Assembly (NCBI GenBank): GCA_035532475.1
Contig: DATKQY010000053.1
Coordinates: 1 to 64,000 of the forward strand
From: DATKQY01 sp035532475
GTDB taxonomy: Bacteria; Actinomycetota; Acidimicrobiia; Acidimicrobiales; Bog-793
Reading direction: 5' to 3'
DNA: 64,000 nt
Of the stretch, positions 40,923 through 49,786 are shown one piece after another. The translations under genes and the position numbers were made by a program. The number at the start of each line of letters is the position of its first letter. Position 1 is the stretch's first letter. Under the pieces are notes generated by a model, which did not search any database, was not told the DNA's origin, and saw only the letters and a program-made list of their open reading frames with translations.

Positions 40923-43391
40923 CTACGGGGCGGCGAGCGAGACGGTGAGCGGCAGCTCCGCCGAGGAGTCGCCGACGCTGAGGGCGTAGCGGCCCGGGAC
41001 GGGGGAGAACCCGGAGGGCCGCCAGATGGAGAACGCTGAGGCTGGGACGGTGAGCCGCACCGTCGCGGACCGGCCCGGGCCGAGCGAGGCGCGGCCGAAC
41101 GCCGCCAGCTGGAGCGGTGGTTCGCCCGCCCCCACGGGGAAGCGGAGGTAGGCCTGGACGACCTCGCTGCCCGCGCTCGCGCCGGTGTTGCGCACCGTGA
41201 GGGAGGCCACGTAGCCCGAGCCCGAGCGCGCCAGCGCGAGGTGCGACAGCGAGAAGGTCGTGTAGGAGAGCCCGTAGCCGAAGGGGAAGAGCACCGGCAC
41301 GTGGTGGGCCTCGTACCAGCGGTAGCCGATGTCGAGGCCGCCACCGCCCGACGCCGCGAGGTTCACGGTGCCCGCCACCCCGGGCCACAGGGCGCGAGAC
41401 GAGGAGACGGACGTCGTGCGATCCGAGGTCGGGAAGGTGACGGGGAGCTTGCCGCCGGGGTCGACGTCACCGGCGAGGAGCGCGGCGACCGCCGACCCGT
41501 CGGCCTGCCCCGGGTACCACGCCTCGAGCACCGCTTGGACCTGTGGGAGCCAGGGCATCAGGACCGCGCCGCCGGTATCGAGGACCACCACGGTGTCCGG
41601 ATTCGCCGCGGCGACCGCCTCGATCAGCTGGTCCTGGATCCCGCTGAGATCGAGCGTGGTGTTGTCCGCGCCCTCGGTGCTCTCCGAGCCGGCGAAGACG
41701 ATCGCCACCTGTGCGTGGCGCGCGGCCGTCACCGCCTGCTGGATCATCGGCGTCGTGTCCTGCCAGCCGAGCTTTGGGACGTTGCCGTCGTAGCCGAACC
41801 AGCGCATGGTGATCCGGTAGTGGTGGCCGGCGGCGAAGTTGTACGCGACTTGATCGAGGGTCGGGCCATGGGCTCCCGGATCGTCGAGGAGCCCCACCCC
41901 GTCGATCGACAGCTGCGTCCCGCCGTGGGAGAGCACGCTCAGCTGGTACAGCCCCGTCGCGGGGGCGCTGACCAGCCCGCTCCAGCTCCGCCAGGTGCCC
42001 GTCGGCGGGGCGGTCGTGTGGTACACGGGGTGCTTCGGCGGTGGGGGAGGCACGGGGAGCGGCGGGCTCACGTCATTGCTCGGGATTTCCGTCGCCGGTG
42101 GCGCGGCCGGCTCACCCGGCGCGGCGACGACCTGGGCGTGCGGCCAGCGCTGCTCGATGGCGCGAAGCGGCGTGACGACCGAGGTGACCGCGACGTGGGA
42201 GCTGCCGCCCCCCGAGCTGATCGGGGCCGCGTTGGCGCCCGTGCCGATCACCGCGATCGAGGCGGGCGAGGCCCCGAGCGGGAGCACGCCGCCGGCGTTC
42301 TTCAGCAGCACCGCGCTGCGCTCGGCGACCTGGAGCGCGACGCGCTGGTCGGCCGTCGTCTGCACGTCGGTCGAGGTCGTCCCGACCCGGGGCTGCTGGA
42401 TCAAGCCGAAGCGGAACATCTGGCCGAGGACGCGCCTCGCCGCTTCATCGATGCTCGCGAGGCCCGTCGCGCTCAGCGCGGGATCACCGTGCGCCCACGG
42501 TGACGGCTTGATCAGGTCGAGCCCGGCCTGGAACGCCGCGAGCGCGTCGGGCGCGGCGTTGATGTCGTCGCGCACGAAGCCGGCGGTCCCCCACGAACGC
42601 ACCGCGGCGAAGATCGCCGGGTCCTGGCAGGTCGGCGTGCCGTTGATCTGGCCGAAGCCGCACATCAGCGAGGCCGCCTGCGCGTCCTGCACCGCGGCGC
42701 GAAACGGTGCGAGGTACAGCTCTTGCAGCGCACGCTCGGGGACGAGCTGGTTCAGGAAGTCGCGCGTCGTCTCCTGGGTGTAGACGCCGAGATCCTTCGC
42801 GTCGGCGAGCACGCCGGCGGCCTGGATGCCCTCGATGTTGGCGACGCCCATCGCGGCGGTCAGCGCGGGGTCCTCGCCGAAGCCCTCGAACACCCGCCCT
42901 CCCTCGGGCACCCGGGCCAGATTCAGGTACGGGCCCTGCAGCGCGTCGACACCCTGGGCGCGGGCCTGCGAGGCGACGGCGGCCCCTTCCTCGCGGGCGA
43001 GCGCGGTGTCGAAGGTGGCCGCGAGCCCGATCGGGGCGGGGAACTGGGTGACGCCGGTGTCCTGGTAGGCGAGGCCGGCGGGGCCGTCCTCCATGGTGAG
43101 CGCGGGGACGCAGAGCGCGGGGACGGCGACGGTGCTGTTCTCGTAGGCCTTCGTGCTGATGAGGGTGACGACGTCGAGCTTCTCCCGGAGCGTCATCCGC
43201 GCCACGACCTCGGCGGCCAGCTCGGCGTCGGACTGGCCCGGCGTGGGACGGGCCCACGGACACGCGGGCGAGACGGCCCGGCTGGCGCCAGGCGCCGCCG
43301 TCTGGCTGGTGGGCGCCGCCGCGGCGGAGCCGGCCGCCGCGAACGCGCCGACGAGCGAGAGGGCGAGCAGGGCTAGGGGACGGGAACGCAC
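40923..43391 (-). CDS. Secreted glycoside hydrolase family 3 enzyme with PA14 domain
   Basis: An 822-residue exported beta-glucosidase/xylosidase-like protein. The signal peptide is LALLALSLVGAFAAAGSAAA. The GH3 N-terminal barrel spans about residues 60-330 (MTLREKLDVVTLISTKAYEN, CVPALTMEDGPAGLA, YLNLARVPEGGRVFEGFGED). The usual S-D-W nucleophile motif reads VRDDINAAPDALAAF, so the Asp appears kept but its context is changed. The C-terminal alpha/beta domain is interrupted by a PA14-like insert (about 455-540: TGTWRSWSGLVSAPATGLYQ). It resumes with VAIVFAGSESTEGADNTTLD, then LFPFGYGLSYTTF, and ends in a fibronectin-III-like domain. GTG start. Possibly controlled by the nearby ROK regulator. 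Confidence 0.87.
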   Translation of the reverse strand: MRSRPLALLALSLVGAFAAAGSAAAAPTSQTAAPGASRAVSPACPWARPTPGQSDAELAAEVVARMTLREKLDVVTLISTKAYENSTVAVPALCVPALTMEDGPAGLAYQDTGVTQFPAPIGLAATFDTALAREEGAAVASQARAQGVDALQGPYLNLARVPEGGRVFEGFGEDPALTAAMGVANIEGIQAAGVLADAKDLGVYTQETTRDFLNQLVPERALQELYLAPFRAAVQDAQAASLMCGFGQINGTPTCQDPAIFAAVRSWGTAGFVRDDINAAPDALAAFQAGLDLIKPSPWAHGDPALSATGLASIDEAARRVLGQMFRFGLIQQPRVGTTSTDVQTTADQRVALQVAERSAVLLKNAGGVLPLGASPASIAVIGTGANAAPISSGGGSSHVAVTSVVTPLRAIEQRWPHAQVVAAPGEPAAPPATEIPSNDVSPPLPVPPPPPKHPVYHTTAPPTGTWRSWSGLVSAPATGLYQLSVLSHGGTQLSIDGVGLLDDPGAHGPTLDQVAYNFAAGHHYRITMRWFGYDGNVPKLGWQDTTPMIQQAVTAARHAQVAIVFAGSESTEGADNTTLDLSGIQDQLIEAVAAANPDTVVVLDTGGAVLMPWLPQVQAVLEAWYPGQADGSAVAALLAGDVDPGGKLPVTFPTSDRTTSVSSSRALWPGVAGTVNLAASGGGGLDIGYRWYEAHHVPVLFPFGYGLSYTTFSLSHLALARSGSGYVASLTVRNTGASAGSEVVQAYLRFPVGAGEPPLQLAAFGRASLGPGRSATVRLTVPASAFSIWRPSGFSPVPGRYALSVGDSSAELPLTVSLAAP

Positions 43392-43816
43392 GGGTCTGCT
43401 CGGCAGGGTAGACGACGGCTGGCGCGGACGCCGACGCGACCCGGGGCGACCTCGGCGGCCTCAGCCGATGGCACCGCAGGACCGCCGGGAGGACCAGGAC
43501 CGTCGGGGCACGAGCGGTCGGGCCGGTGCTCGGGCGTCGCGGACCTTCCTGCAGCTCGAGAAGGCCCCGCCGGCCCGGCGAGGTCGGCCACGGTCCGGTG
43601 GGCGCTCCCGCCCGGGCCTGTGGACGCCTGCCCGGGGTGCGGGCAGAGGTGGAACGTGTCGCCAGCGAGCCAGAGGTGGCCGAACGGTTCTGAGAAGCCG
43701 CCCTGGCGATCGGTGCCCCACGGTCCGCGGTGGTCCTGCATGCCGTCGGGAATGGCGCTCGCGCCGTGCGCGACCTCGACGAACGCGTCCGGGTCGTCGA
43801 GGAAGATCTCGCCCCA
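43373..43816 (-). pseudogene. Coding-like fragment of an unknown protein without a start
   Basis: From 43816 down to about 43610 the reverse strand reads WGEIFLDDPDAFVEVAHG, then DGMQDHRGPWGTDRQGGFSE and PFGHLWLAGDTFHLCPHPGQ, with strong third-position GC and amino-acid composition typical of a real enzyme-like protein. Upstream of Trp the frame becomes Arg-rich and no start codon is available except the internal ATG at 43741. Downstream it degenerates into Gly/Pro/Ala sequence that runs into the start of the GH3 gene. I do not recognise the family. It is probably a truncated gene. Confidence 0.45.
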
Positions 43817-43906
43817 TCGCGGCCTCCGGTTCCGACGCGTACGCTGAACGGTCGGTCTGGCCGCTCCGGAGATGTCGCCCGAGCCGGAGGGGCCGGCGGG
43901 GCGGGC

Positions 43907-44455
43907 TCAGCGCGGGGCGAACGGCGCCCCGTGGCCCGGCACGATCAGCACGGGCCCGAGCGCGAGGAGCCGCTGGCGTGAGCGCCGGAGCTCGTCGAGA
44001 TCGCTCGCGAGCGGGTCGTCCTCCGGCCCCTTTGCCGACCACCACAGGTAGGTGCAGGCCACGAGGCCCTCGTCGGTCCCGACGAGGGTGGTGATGTCCT
44101 GGGGCGTGTGCCCGGGGGTCGCCATGAGGCGCACCGACGGCGACAGCGCGAACCCGTCCGCTTGCCGGTCGGTCCAGCGGTCGCCCTCGTAGATGGCCCA
44201 GCAGTCGTGGGCGCGTGCGCGATCGAAGAGGGCGACGTTGAGGGTGTGATCGGGGTGGTGATGACCGAGGACCACGTCGGTCGCGTCCTCTGGCCGCACG
44301 CCGAGCGATGCCAGGGGCTCGAGGATCTGCCGGCGGTCGGCGACCATGCCCGGGTCGATGACGATCACGACGTCGCCGTCGCGCACGAGGCTCACCGTGC
44401 TGGCGACGCGCTCGCCGGCGTAGCCGTTGACGAGGACATCGAGGCGCGCCGACAC
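43907..44455 (-). CDS. Metallo-beta-lactamase-fold hydrolase (MBLAC1-like)
   Basis: A 182-residue MBL-fold protein. The metal motif is GHHHPDHTLN (HxHxDH type) and a further ligand is the His in LMATPGHTPQDIT; the final ligand is in IVPGHGAPF. The N-terminal strand VSLVRDGDVVIVIDPGM is typical of the small MBLAC1-like subfamily, which includes RNA-processing and thioester-type hydrolases. No substrate can be assigned. GTG start at 44455. It lies just downstream of the AsnC regulator on the same strand (60 bp gap). Confidence 0.83.
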   Translation of the reverse strand: MSARLDVLVNGYAGERVASTVSLVRDGDVVIVIDPGMVADRRQILEPLASLGVRPEDATDVVLGHHHPDHTLNVALFDRARAHDCWAIYEGDRWTDRQADGFALSPSVRLMATPGHTPQDITTLVGTDEGLVACTYLWWSAKGPEDDPLASDLDELRRSRQRLLALGPVLIVPGHGAPFAPR

Positions 44456-44515
44456 GGCTGCATCCTGGCTGCCCGGCGGGCCGGCGCCATCGCGGCCGGC
44501 TCGGGTGCCCGAGCC

Positions 44516-44980
44516 TCAAAGGCGGTCGTCGACAGGGAGCGGGCCGGGCGCCTTCACGGTCTTCATCGTCAGCTGGGTGGTCAGCTTGGCGACACCGGGC
44601 AGCCCCGCCAGGCGGTTCATGTACAGCTGCTCGTAGGCGGCGACGTCGGCCACGGCGACCCGGATGAGGTAGCCGGGATCGCCGAACATCCGGTGGCACT
44701 CGGTGACCTCCTCCAGCGCCGCCACCTGTCGGTCGAACTCCTCGATCGTGGCCCGGTCGGCGACGGCCATGTCGGCGTGGACCACCGCCTGGAAGCCCCG
44801 CCCGACGCGGGAGGGATCGACGGAGGCGTGGTACCCGGTGATGACGCCGCTCGCCTCGAGCTGGCGGACCCGGCGCAGGCAGGGGGAGGGGCTGAGCCCG
44901 ACCCGCGCGGCGAGGTCCGCGTTCGTCATCCGCCCGTCGCGCTGCAGATGGAAGAGAATGTCTCGATCAATCTGATCCAT
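44516..44980 (-). CDS. Lrp/AsnC-family transcriptional regulator
   Basis: A 154-residue feast/famine regulator. The N-terminal helix-turn-helix is LQRDGRMTNADLAARVGLSP and SPCLRRVRQLEASGVITGYH, typical of Lrp/AsnC. The C-terminal RAM (ligand-binding) domain follows (QAVVHADMAVADRATIEEFD, ECHRMFGDPGYLIRVAVADV). ATG at 44980. It is divergent from azlCD, which encode a branched-chain amino-acid exporter; in other bacteria an Lrp-type protein (AzlB, for example) controls exactly this transporter, so leucine, isoleucine or valine is the likely effector. Only about 80 bp separate the two starts. Confidence 0.92.
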   Translation of the reverse strand: MDQIDRDILFHLQRDGRMTNADLAARVGLSPSPCLRRVRQLEASGVITGYHASVDPSRVGRGFQAVVHADMAVADRATIEEFDRQVAALEEVTECHRMFGDPGYLIRVAVADVAAYEQLYMNRLAGLPGVAKLTTQLTMKTVKAPGPLPVDDRL

Positions 44981-44989
44981 GGCAGAACA

Positions 44990-45052
44990 TGCTACCAAGC
45001 TTCCGAAACGGCGTGATAGTAGCAGGTGATGCTCGACAAGTCGGGCGATAAT
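44990..45052 (+). promoter_or_regulatory. asnC-azlCD divergent control region
   Basis: TGCTAC (44990-44995) and GTAGCA (45019-45024) form an inverted repeat with 23 bases between, a layout suited to an Lrp-type multimer. A GATAAT hexamer (45047-45052) lies six bases before the ATG at 45059, the spacing expected if azlC mRNA begins at its start codon (leaderless). A second hexamer GATAGT (45015-45020) lies five bases before the in-frame GTG at 45026. Neither start has a Shine-Dalgarno sequence. Confidence 0.45.
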
Positions 45053-45058
45053 GACTAC

Positions 45059-45772
45059 ATGGGTCGGGGGACGACGGGGCGGAGGGGCGACCCGGGCGGT
45101 CGGCGGGTGGTCGCCAGGGCCCTGACCATCGGGGCCGCGACCGGCGCCTACGGGCTCTCGTTCGGCGCGGTCTCCACCGCGGCCGGCCTCGACCTGCTCC
45201 AGACGGTCGCGCTGTCCCTCGTGATGTTCACGGGCGCGTCGCAGTTCGCGTTCGTCGGTGCCGTCGCCGGCGGCGGGAACCCGCTGGCGGCGGCGGCGAC
45301 GGCGGTGCTGGTGGGCGCCCGGAACGGCCTTTACGGACTGCGGCTGGCACCGGTGGTGCGTGCCCGCGGCCCGCGGCGGCTCCTCGCCGCCCACCTGACG
45401 ATCGACGAGAGCACCGCCATGGCGCTCGGTGCTCGTGACGAGCGCGAGGCGCGCCTCGCCTTCTCGGCGACCGGCCTAGCGGTCTTCGTGCTGTGGAACC
45501 TCGCGACCCTCCTCGGGGCGCTCGGCGCCCGCGCCATCCCCGATCCGGGCGCGTTCGGCCTCGACGCGGCCGCGCCCGCGGCGTTCGTCGCGCTGGTGGG
45601 CCCGCGGCTGCGCTCGACCGAGGTCTGGGTCCTCGCGCTCGGCGGTGCGGCCGTCGCCCTGTGCGCGGTGCCGTTCACCCCGGCCGGGGTGCCGATCCTG
45701 GTCGCGGGCGCGATTGCCGTCGCCGCGAGCGCGTCCCGAGGCGATGCGCGCGAGCCCGGCGGCCGCCCATGA
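45059..45772 (+). CDS. azlC: Branched-chain amino acid exporter, large subunit AzlC
   Basis: A 237-residue membrane protein with about seven helices; with AzlD it exports branched-chain amino acids or analogues (the YgaZ/BrnF family). Typical segments are GAYGLSFGAVSTAAGLDLLQ and VMFTGASQFAFVGAVAGGGN, followed by AVLVGARNGLYGLRLAP and the HLTIDESTAMAL loop. Start choice: no Shine-Dalgarno is visible at any candidate. I prefer the ATG at 45059, six bases after a GATAAT box, as a leaderless start; GTG 45026 is an alternative adding 11 residues. The stop overlaps the azlD ATG (ATGA). Confidence 0.88.
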   Translation: MGRGTTGRRGDPGGRRVVARALTIGAATGAYGLSFGAVSTAAGLDLLQTVALSLVMFTGASQFAFVGAVAGGGNPLAAAATAVLVGARNGLYGLRLAPVVRARGPRRLLAAHLTIDESTAMALGARDEREARLAFSATGLAVFVLWNLATLLGALGARAIPDPGAFGLDAAAPAAFVALVGPRLRSTEVWVLALGGAAVALCAVPFTPAGVPILVAGAIAVAASASRGDAREPGGRP

Positions 45773-46074
45773 TGAGGTGGCTCGCGATCATGGTCGGGGC
45801 CGCGGGCTGCTACGCGCTCAAGCTCGCGGGCCACTCGCTCCCCGCCCGCGTCCTCGAGGGCCGGCGGGTACGGCGGGTTGCCGCCCTGCTCCCGGTCGTC
45901 GTCCTCGTCTCCTTGACCGCCACCCAGACCTTCTCGACGGGCCACCACCTCGGCGTCGACGCCCGGGCCGGCGGCCTCGCTGCGGCCGTGGTCGCCCAGG
46001 TGCTGCGCGCGCCGTTCCTCGCCGTCGTGGTGGTGGGGGTCGCAGCGACCGCGCTGCTGCGCCTCCTCGCGTGA
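45769..46074 (+). CDS. azlD: Branched-chain amino acid exporter, small subunit AzlD
   Basis: A 101-residue membrane protein with four short helices: MRWLAIMVGAAGCYALKLAG, VAALLPVVVLVSLTATQTF, GGLAAAVVAQVLRAPFLAVV and the C-terminal stretch. The motif RVRRVAALLPVVVLVSLTA is characteristic of AzlD/BrnE. Its ATG overlaps the azlC stop, so the subunits are produced together. Confidence 0.88.
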   Translation: MMRWLAIMVGAAGCYALKLAGHSLPARVLEGRRVRRVAALLPVVVLVSLTATQTFSTGHHLGVDARAGGLAAAVVAQVLRAPFLAVVVVGVAATALLRLLA

Positions 46075-46132
46075 CGGCGGCCACACCGCTAGCCTCGTCC
46101 TCCGCCATCCTTCGACCGACAGGAGGAGCGGA

Positions 46133-46705
46133 GTGAAGCGAGCCCTCGCCGCCGTGCTGGTCGCGCTCAGCTGTGCCGCGGGCCTTGGCGCCGGGACCGT
46201 CACGGCTTCTGGGGCGACGAGGGTCGGCTGGACCGGCTACGGGGCGAAGCTCGCCGCGTGGCGGGTCGCCCGCCCGCGTGCGACATCCGGCTGCCCGCTT
46301 GGCCACTGCTACGGACCGCGGGTCGACTATGCGGGGCAGACCTATGAGTTCGAGAGCGTGACGACGTCGGCCGGGCGCGTGAGCGGCTACACCCAGGCGC
46401 TGCGACCGGGCACGACGCTGGCGCAGGCCGAGGTGGAGGTGCTGGCGCTCTTCCCGGCCGACCTCGAGCCGTCGACCTTGAAGGTCCAGCGGCGTGACAC
46501 CTACGGCGGCTCGTGCGCCTTCCTCAACGTCTCCAGCAAGACCCTCCGCCGCCTGTTCGGTCCGAAGGCGTTCGGCGGCGCGAGCGGGACCGTCGGCATC
46601 GAGCTGTCCACCGCGACGGCGAGCGGTCGAAGCGTGCTCCGGCGCGCCAACATCGACCAGGTCCTCGTCTCGCCGATCCCGTGGAGCCCGAACGACAGCT
46701 GCTGA
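46133..46705 (+). CDS. Small secreted cysteine-containing protein of unknown function
   Basis: A 190-residue protein with a clear signal peptide (RALAAVLVALSCAAGLGAGT). The mature part has four cysteines that could form two disulfides (SGCPLGHC, GGSCAFLN and the C-terminal NDSC) and alternating beta-type sequence such as TYEFESVTTSAGRVSGYTQA and LAQAEVEVLALFPADL. I do not recognise a domain. The GTG start follows an excellent AGGAGGAGCGGA. Located after azlD with a 58-bp gap, so co-transcription is possible but unproven. Confidence 0.72.
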   Translation: MKRALAAVLVALSCAAGLGAGTVTASGATRVGWTGYGAKLAAWRVARPRATSGCPLGHCYGPRVDYAGQTYEFESVTTSAGRVSGYTQALRPGTTLAQAEVEVLALFPADLEPSTLKVQRRDTYGGSCAFLNVSSKTLRRLFGPKAFGGASGTVGIELSTATASGRSVLRRANIDQVLVSPIPWSPNDSC

Positions 46706-46780
46706 GGCGTGCGCGCGATCCGGGCGCCCGGGGCGCGCCCGGACGCCTCGAAGCGGGCGAGGGCACAGGGTCGCCCGGGG

Positions 46781-48355
46781 CTAGCGGGCGAGGGCGGGCG
46801 AGGTCGGCTCGCCCTCGGTTCCCGGACCGCTCGCCGGGCCGGCGACGACGAAGTCGCGGCGGCGGACGCAGGCGAATGCGAGGAGCGCGCCGAGGAGTGC
46901 CACGGCGCCGCAGATGTCCGCGAGGTCGTTGAGGCTGCCCGAGAAGCCGACCCGGTAGGCATGGAGCAGCACCGTGCGCAGGTCGGGGGGAAGTCCCCTC
47001 GACAGCGTCGTGACCTCCCCGGAGGTGACCGCGGCCGCGAGCGCCCCGCCGCCGTGGGCGACGATGACCCTGCCCGCGGCGGTGGCGTCGAGCGCCGTCG
47101 TGACCCGGTGCGTCATCTGGCTCTGGAAGACAGCGCCGAGCCCCGCGATGCCGGTGGCGATGCCCACCTGGCGGAACGTCGAGTTGATGCCCGACGCCAT
47201 GCCGCTGCGGTTTGGCGGCACGACGCCGATCGCGGCCGAGGCGAGCGGCGGGTTGACGAGGCCGACCCCGATCCCGCCGATGACGAAGCCGGCCAGCAGG
47301 TGGCTCCAGCCCGTGGCCGGCGAGGTCGTCCCCATCAAGAACAGGGAGGTGGAGACGAGAGCCATCCCGACCCCGAGCAGGGTCCGGATCGGGACCCGCA
47401 CCGTCAGCCGGCCGGCGATCGGTGCGACGACGAAGGCGAGCGTGGTGATGGGCAGGAAGCGCAGGCCGGCGGCGAGCGGACCGTAGCCGAGACCGTCCTG
47501 GATATAGAGGGTCAGGTAGAGGAAGAGCGCGAACAGCGACGCCGACAGCGCGAAGGCGACCGCCGAGACGCCGATCACCGCCGGTCGTCGGAAGAGGGAC
47601 AGGTCGAGCATCGGCTCGGCCTGCCGGTGCTCGGCCACCAAGAAGCCGGCGAGGAATGCCCCGGAGCCGATGAGCAGCCCGATGATTTCGCTGCTGGCCC
47701 AGCCCGAGTCGTTGCCGCGTACGAGCGCGAACACGAGCATGAACAGCGCGGCCGAGAACGTCACGAACCCGATCCAGTCGATCCGGCGCCGGTTCGGCTC
47801 GCGCGACTCCTCGACCCGCAGCAGCGTGACGAGGATCGCCACCACCCCGATCGGCACGTTGACGAAGAAGATCCACCGCCAGCCGATGCTGCTCGTGATC
47901 GCTCCGCCGACGAGCGGGCCGACGGCGACCGCGGCCCCGTTGACCGCCCCGTAGACGCCGAACGCGACGCCGCGATCTCGCCCGTGGAACGCCTGGGCGA
48001 TGAGCGCGAGCGAGGTGGCGAACATGATGGCTCCGCCCACGCCCTGGACGGCACGGGACAGGTTGAGCATCAAGGAGCTGGTCGAGAGCCCGCACGTGAG
48101 CGAGGCGGCCGAGAACAGCGCCAGACCTCCGGCGAACACGCCGCGCCGGCCGAACATGTCCCCGGCGACCCCCGAGGTCAGGAGGAACGCCGCCAGGGTG
48201 AGGGCGTAGGCGTCGACGACCCACTGCAGATCGCCGAAGCTCGAGTGCAGCGCCCGCTGGATGTCGGGCAGCGCGACGTTCACGACCGTGATGTCGAGGA
48301 TCAGCATGAAGATCGCCACGGACACGGACGTGAGGGTCCACCACTTGCGGTCCAT
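46781..48355 (-). CDS. MFS drug exporter, DHA2 family
   Basis: A 524-residue 14-helix exporter. Helix 1 has FMLILDITVVNVALPDIQRA, the DHA2 signature; the next conserved parts are QWVVDAYALTLAAFLLTSGV, motif A (GDMFGRRGVF) and the motif C-like GPLVGGAITSSIGWRWIFFV. A soluble loop of about 45 residues (ALDATAAGRVIVAHGGGAL onward) lies before the last helix. ATG at 48355; the open frame upstream is a basic Pro/Arg-rich stretch with no family similarity. It is transcribed convergently with the small secreted protein gene. Confidence 0.9.
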   Translation of the reverse strand: MDRKWWTLTSVSVAIFMLILDITVVNVALPDIQRALHSSFGDLQWVVDAYALTLAAFLLTSGVAGDMFGRRGVFAGGLALFSAASLTCGLSTSSLMLNLSRAVQGVGGAIMFATSLALIAQAFHGRDRGVAFGVYGAVNGAAVAVGPLVGGAITSSIGWRWIFFVNVPIGVVAILVTLLRVEESREPNRRRIDWIGFVTFSAALFMLVFALVRGNDSGWASSEIIGLLIGSGAFLAGFLVAEHRQAEPMLDLSLFRRPAVIGVSAVAFALSASLFALFLYLTLYIQDGLGYGPLAAGLRFLPITTLAFVVAPIAGRLTVRVPIRTLLGVGMALVSTSLFLMGTTSPATGWSHLLAGFVIGGIGVGLVNPPLASAAIGVVPPNRSGMASGINSTFRQVGIATGIAGLGAVFQSQMTHRVTTALDATAAGRVIVAHGGGALAAAVTSGEVTTLSRGLPPDLRTVLLHAYRVGFSGSLNDLADICGAVALLGALLAFACVRRRDFVVAGPASGPGTEGEPTSPALAR

Positions 48356-48599
48356 GGACGTCACCGGGCTCCTCGGTCTGGGCGTCGGGAGGTCGTGCGC
48401 TCCGAGCCACGGTAGCGCCGCGCCCGGACGGCGAAAGCCTCGTGGGCGGTGGCGAGCGCGTCGCGGTCGTCGTCCTCGACCTCGTCGCGCACCCGGGTTC
48501 GGCCGGCCGGCCGGGCGGGCGTGTCCCGGCCGAGCCCGGTTGCGAGGAGCGGAGATGCCAGGTAGTAGTTGCGTAAGGACGAAAGCAGGTAAGGATCCA

Positions 48600-49078
48600 A
48601 TGGCAAGTGACGGGGGAAGTGGTCGTTGGTGTCGCTTCGAGCGCCGTGCCAAGGAAGACAGCCCGCCGATCGAGATCGACCCCGGCACCCTCGAGACGAT
48701 CGCCCGCTCGACTGGGACCGCGCGGTTCGAGGCGCCCTACGCGTCGATGGTCCACGACTTCACGGCGACCGGGCACGTCGTCGTCTTCCGGAACATCGCG
48801 CTCACGAGCGACCTCGAGCGGCTGAAGGCGGAAGGTCCGCACGACGTGCGGGACGGCTCGCGTGACGTCTACCTCGGCCTACCGCCGAGGCGGGGGAGGG
48901 TGACGGCTACGTGCTCGTCGTCGGGCGCCCGGCGGCGATGCGCAGCGATCTCGTCGTGCACGGCGCGAGCGACGTGGCGGCCGGGCGGGTGGCGACCGTC
49001 GCGCTGGCGATCCGGCAGAGGTTCGGTCCGCGCGGCAACTGGGTGACGCGCGAGCAGCTCGCCGCGCGACGGAGCTGA
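48600..49078 (+). pseudogene. Carotenoid oxygenase remnant with large deletions and a frameshift
   Basis: Pieces of a carotenoid/lignostilbene cleavage dioxygenase lie in order but much shortened. They are IEIDPGTLETIAR, then PYASMVHDFTATGHVVVF (which normally carries an iron-ligand His and follows some 80 residues later), then LTSDLERLKAEGPHDVRDGS. After a one-base shift near 48880-48895 come EGDGYVLVVGRPAAMRSDLV and RFGPRGNWVTREQL, the usual C-terminal region. The family is about 450-490 residues; about 158 codons remain and most iron-binding histidines are gone. An ATG at 48600 begins the remnant. The next gene, an NTF2-like protein, is a frequent neighbour of such oxygenases in aromatic degradation clusters. 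Confidence 0.75.
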
Positions 49079-49088
49079 GGGGGAGCCG

Positions 49089-49781
49089 GTGGACGCGGAG
49101 CACGAGAACGCGACGGGGCTCGCGCGGCGGCTGGACGATCTCAGCCAGCGCGTGGGCATCTTGGAGGACACGCTCGCCGTGCAGCAGCTGCAGCACGCCT
49201 ACGGCTACTACCTGGACAAGTGCCTCTACGACGAGGTGGTCGACCTCTTCGCCGATGACAGCCGGGTGATCTTCATCGGCGGCGTGTACCGGGGACGCGC
49301 CGGAGCGGCGCGGCTGTACGCGGGCAGGTTCCGGGAGCGGTTCGCCGAGGGCAAGAACGGGCCCTCCTTCGGCCGGCTGCTCGACCACCCGATGCTGCAG
49401 CCGGTCGTCCACGTCGAGCCGGACCGCAGCGTCGCCCACGGTCGTTTCCGCACGCTCATGCAGGCCGGCACGCACCACAGCGTCGGCGAGCCCCGCCAGT
49501 GGTGGGAGGGCGGTATCTACGAGAACACCTACGTGCGCGACGGCGGCGTGTGGAAGATCGGCATTCTCAACTACCGGGCCTTCTGGCACGGGACCTTCGA
49601 GAAGGGCTGGGCCTTCACCCCGCCGGAGTACGTGCCGAACTCGAGCGTCACCTACCCCGAGGACCCCTTCGGCCCCGACGAGCTGCTCGAGGGCGCTCCG
49701 CAGCTGTGGCCGGACACCACGGTCGTGCCGTTCCACTACCCGCACCCGGTCACGGGCGCGCCACCGGGAGGCATCCGCTGA
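49089..49781 (+). CDS. SnoaL/NTF2-like family protein
   Basis: A 230-residue protein with an NTF2-like fold. The first part, LEDTLAVQQLQHAYGYYLDK then VVDLFADDSRVIFIGGVYRG, is the classic SnoaL_4 start. WWEGGIYENTYVRDGGVWKI and GILNYRAFWHGTFEKGW complete the cone-shaped barrel. The last about 50 residues are a Pro-rich extension (TPPEYVPNSSVTYPEDPFGP). Members act as lyases, isomerases or hydratases on aromatic or polyketide substrates. GTG start at 49089 with GGGGGAGCC upstream, 10 bp after the carotenoid oxygenase remnant, suggesting a former operon. Confidence 0.8.
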   Translation: MDAEHENATGLARRLDDLSQRVGILEDTLAVQQLQHAYGYYLDKCLYDEVVDLFADDSRVIFIGGVYRGRAGAARLYAGRFRERFAEGKNGPSFGRLLDHPMLQPVVHVEPDRSVAHGRFRTLMQAGTHHSVGEPRQWWEGGIYENTYVRDGGVWKIGILNYRAFWHGTFEKGWAFTPPEYVPNSSVTYPEDPFGPDELLEGAPQLWPDTTVVPFHYPHPVTGAPPGGIR

Positions 49782-49786
49782 CGCCG

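Noticed and set aside
41241..42503. Forward frame opposite the GH3 gene
   Set aside because: Antisense to conserved GH3 and PA14 segments; no domain or start signal.
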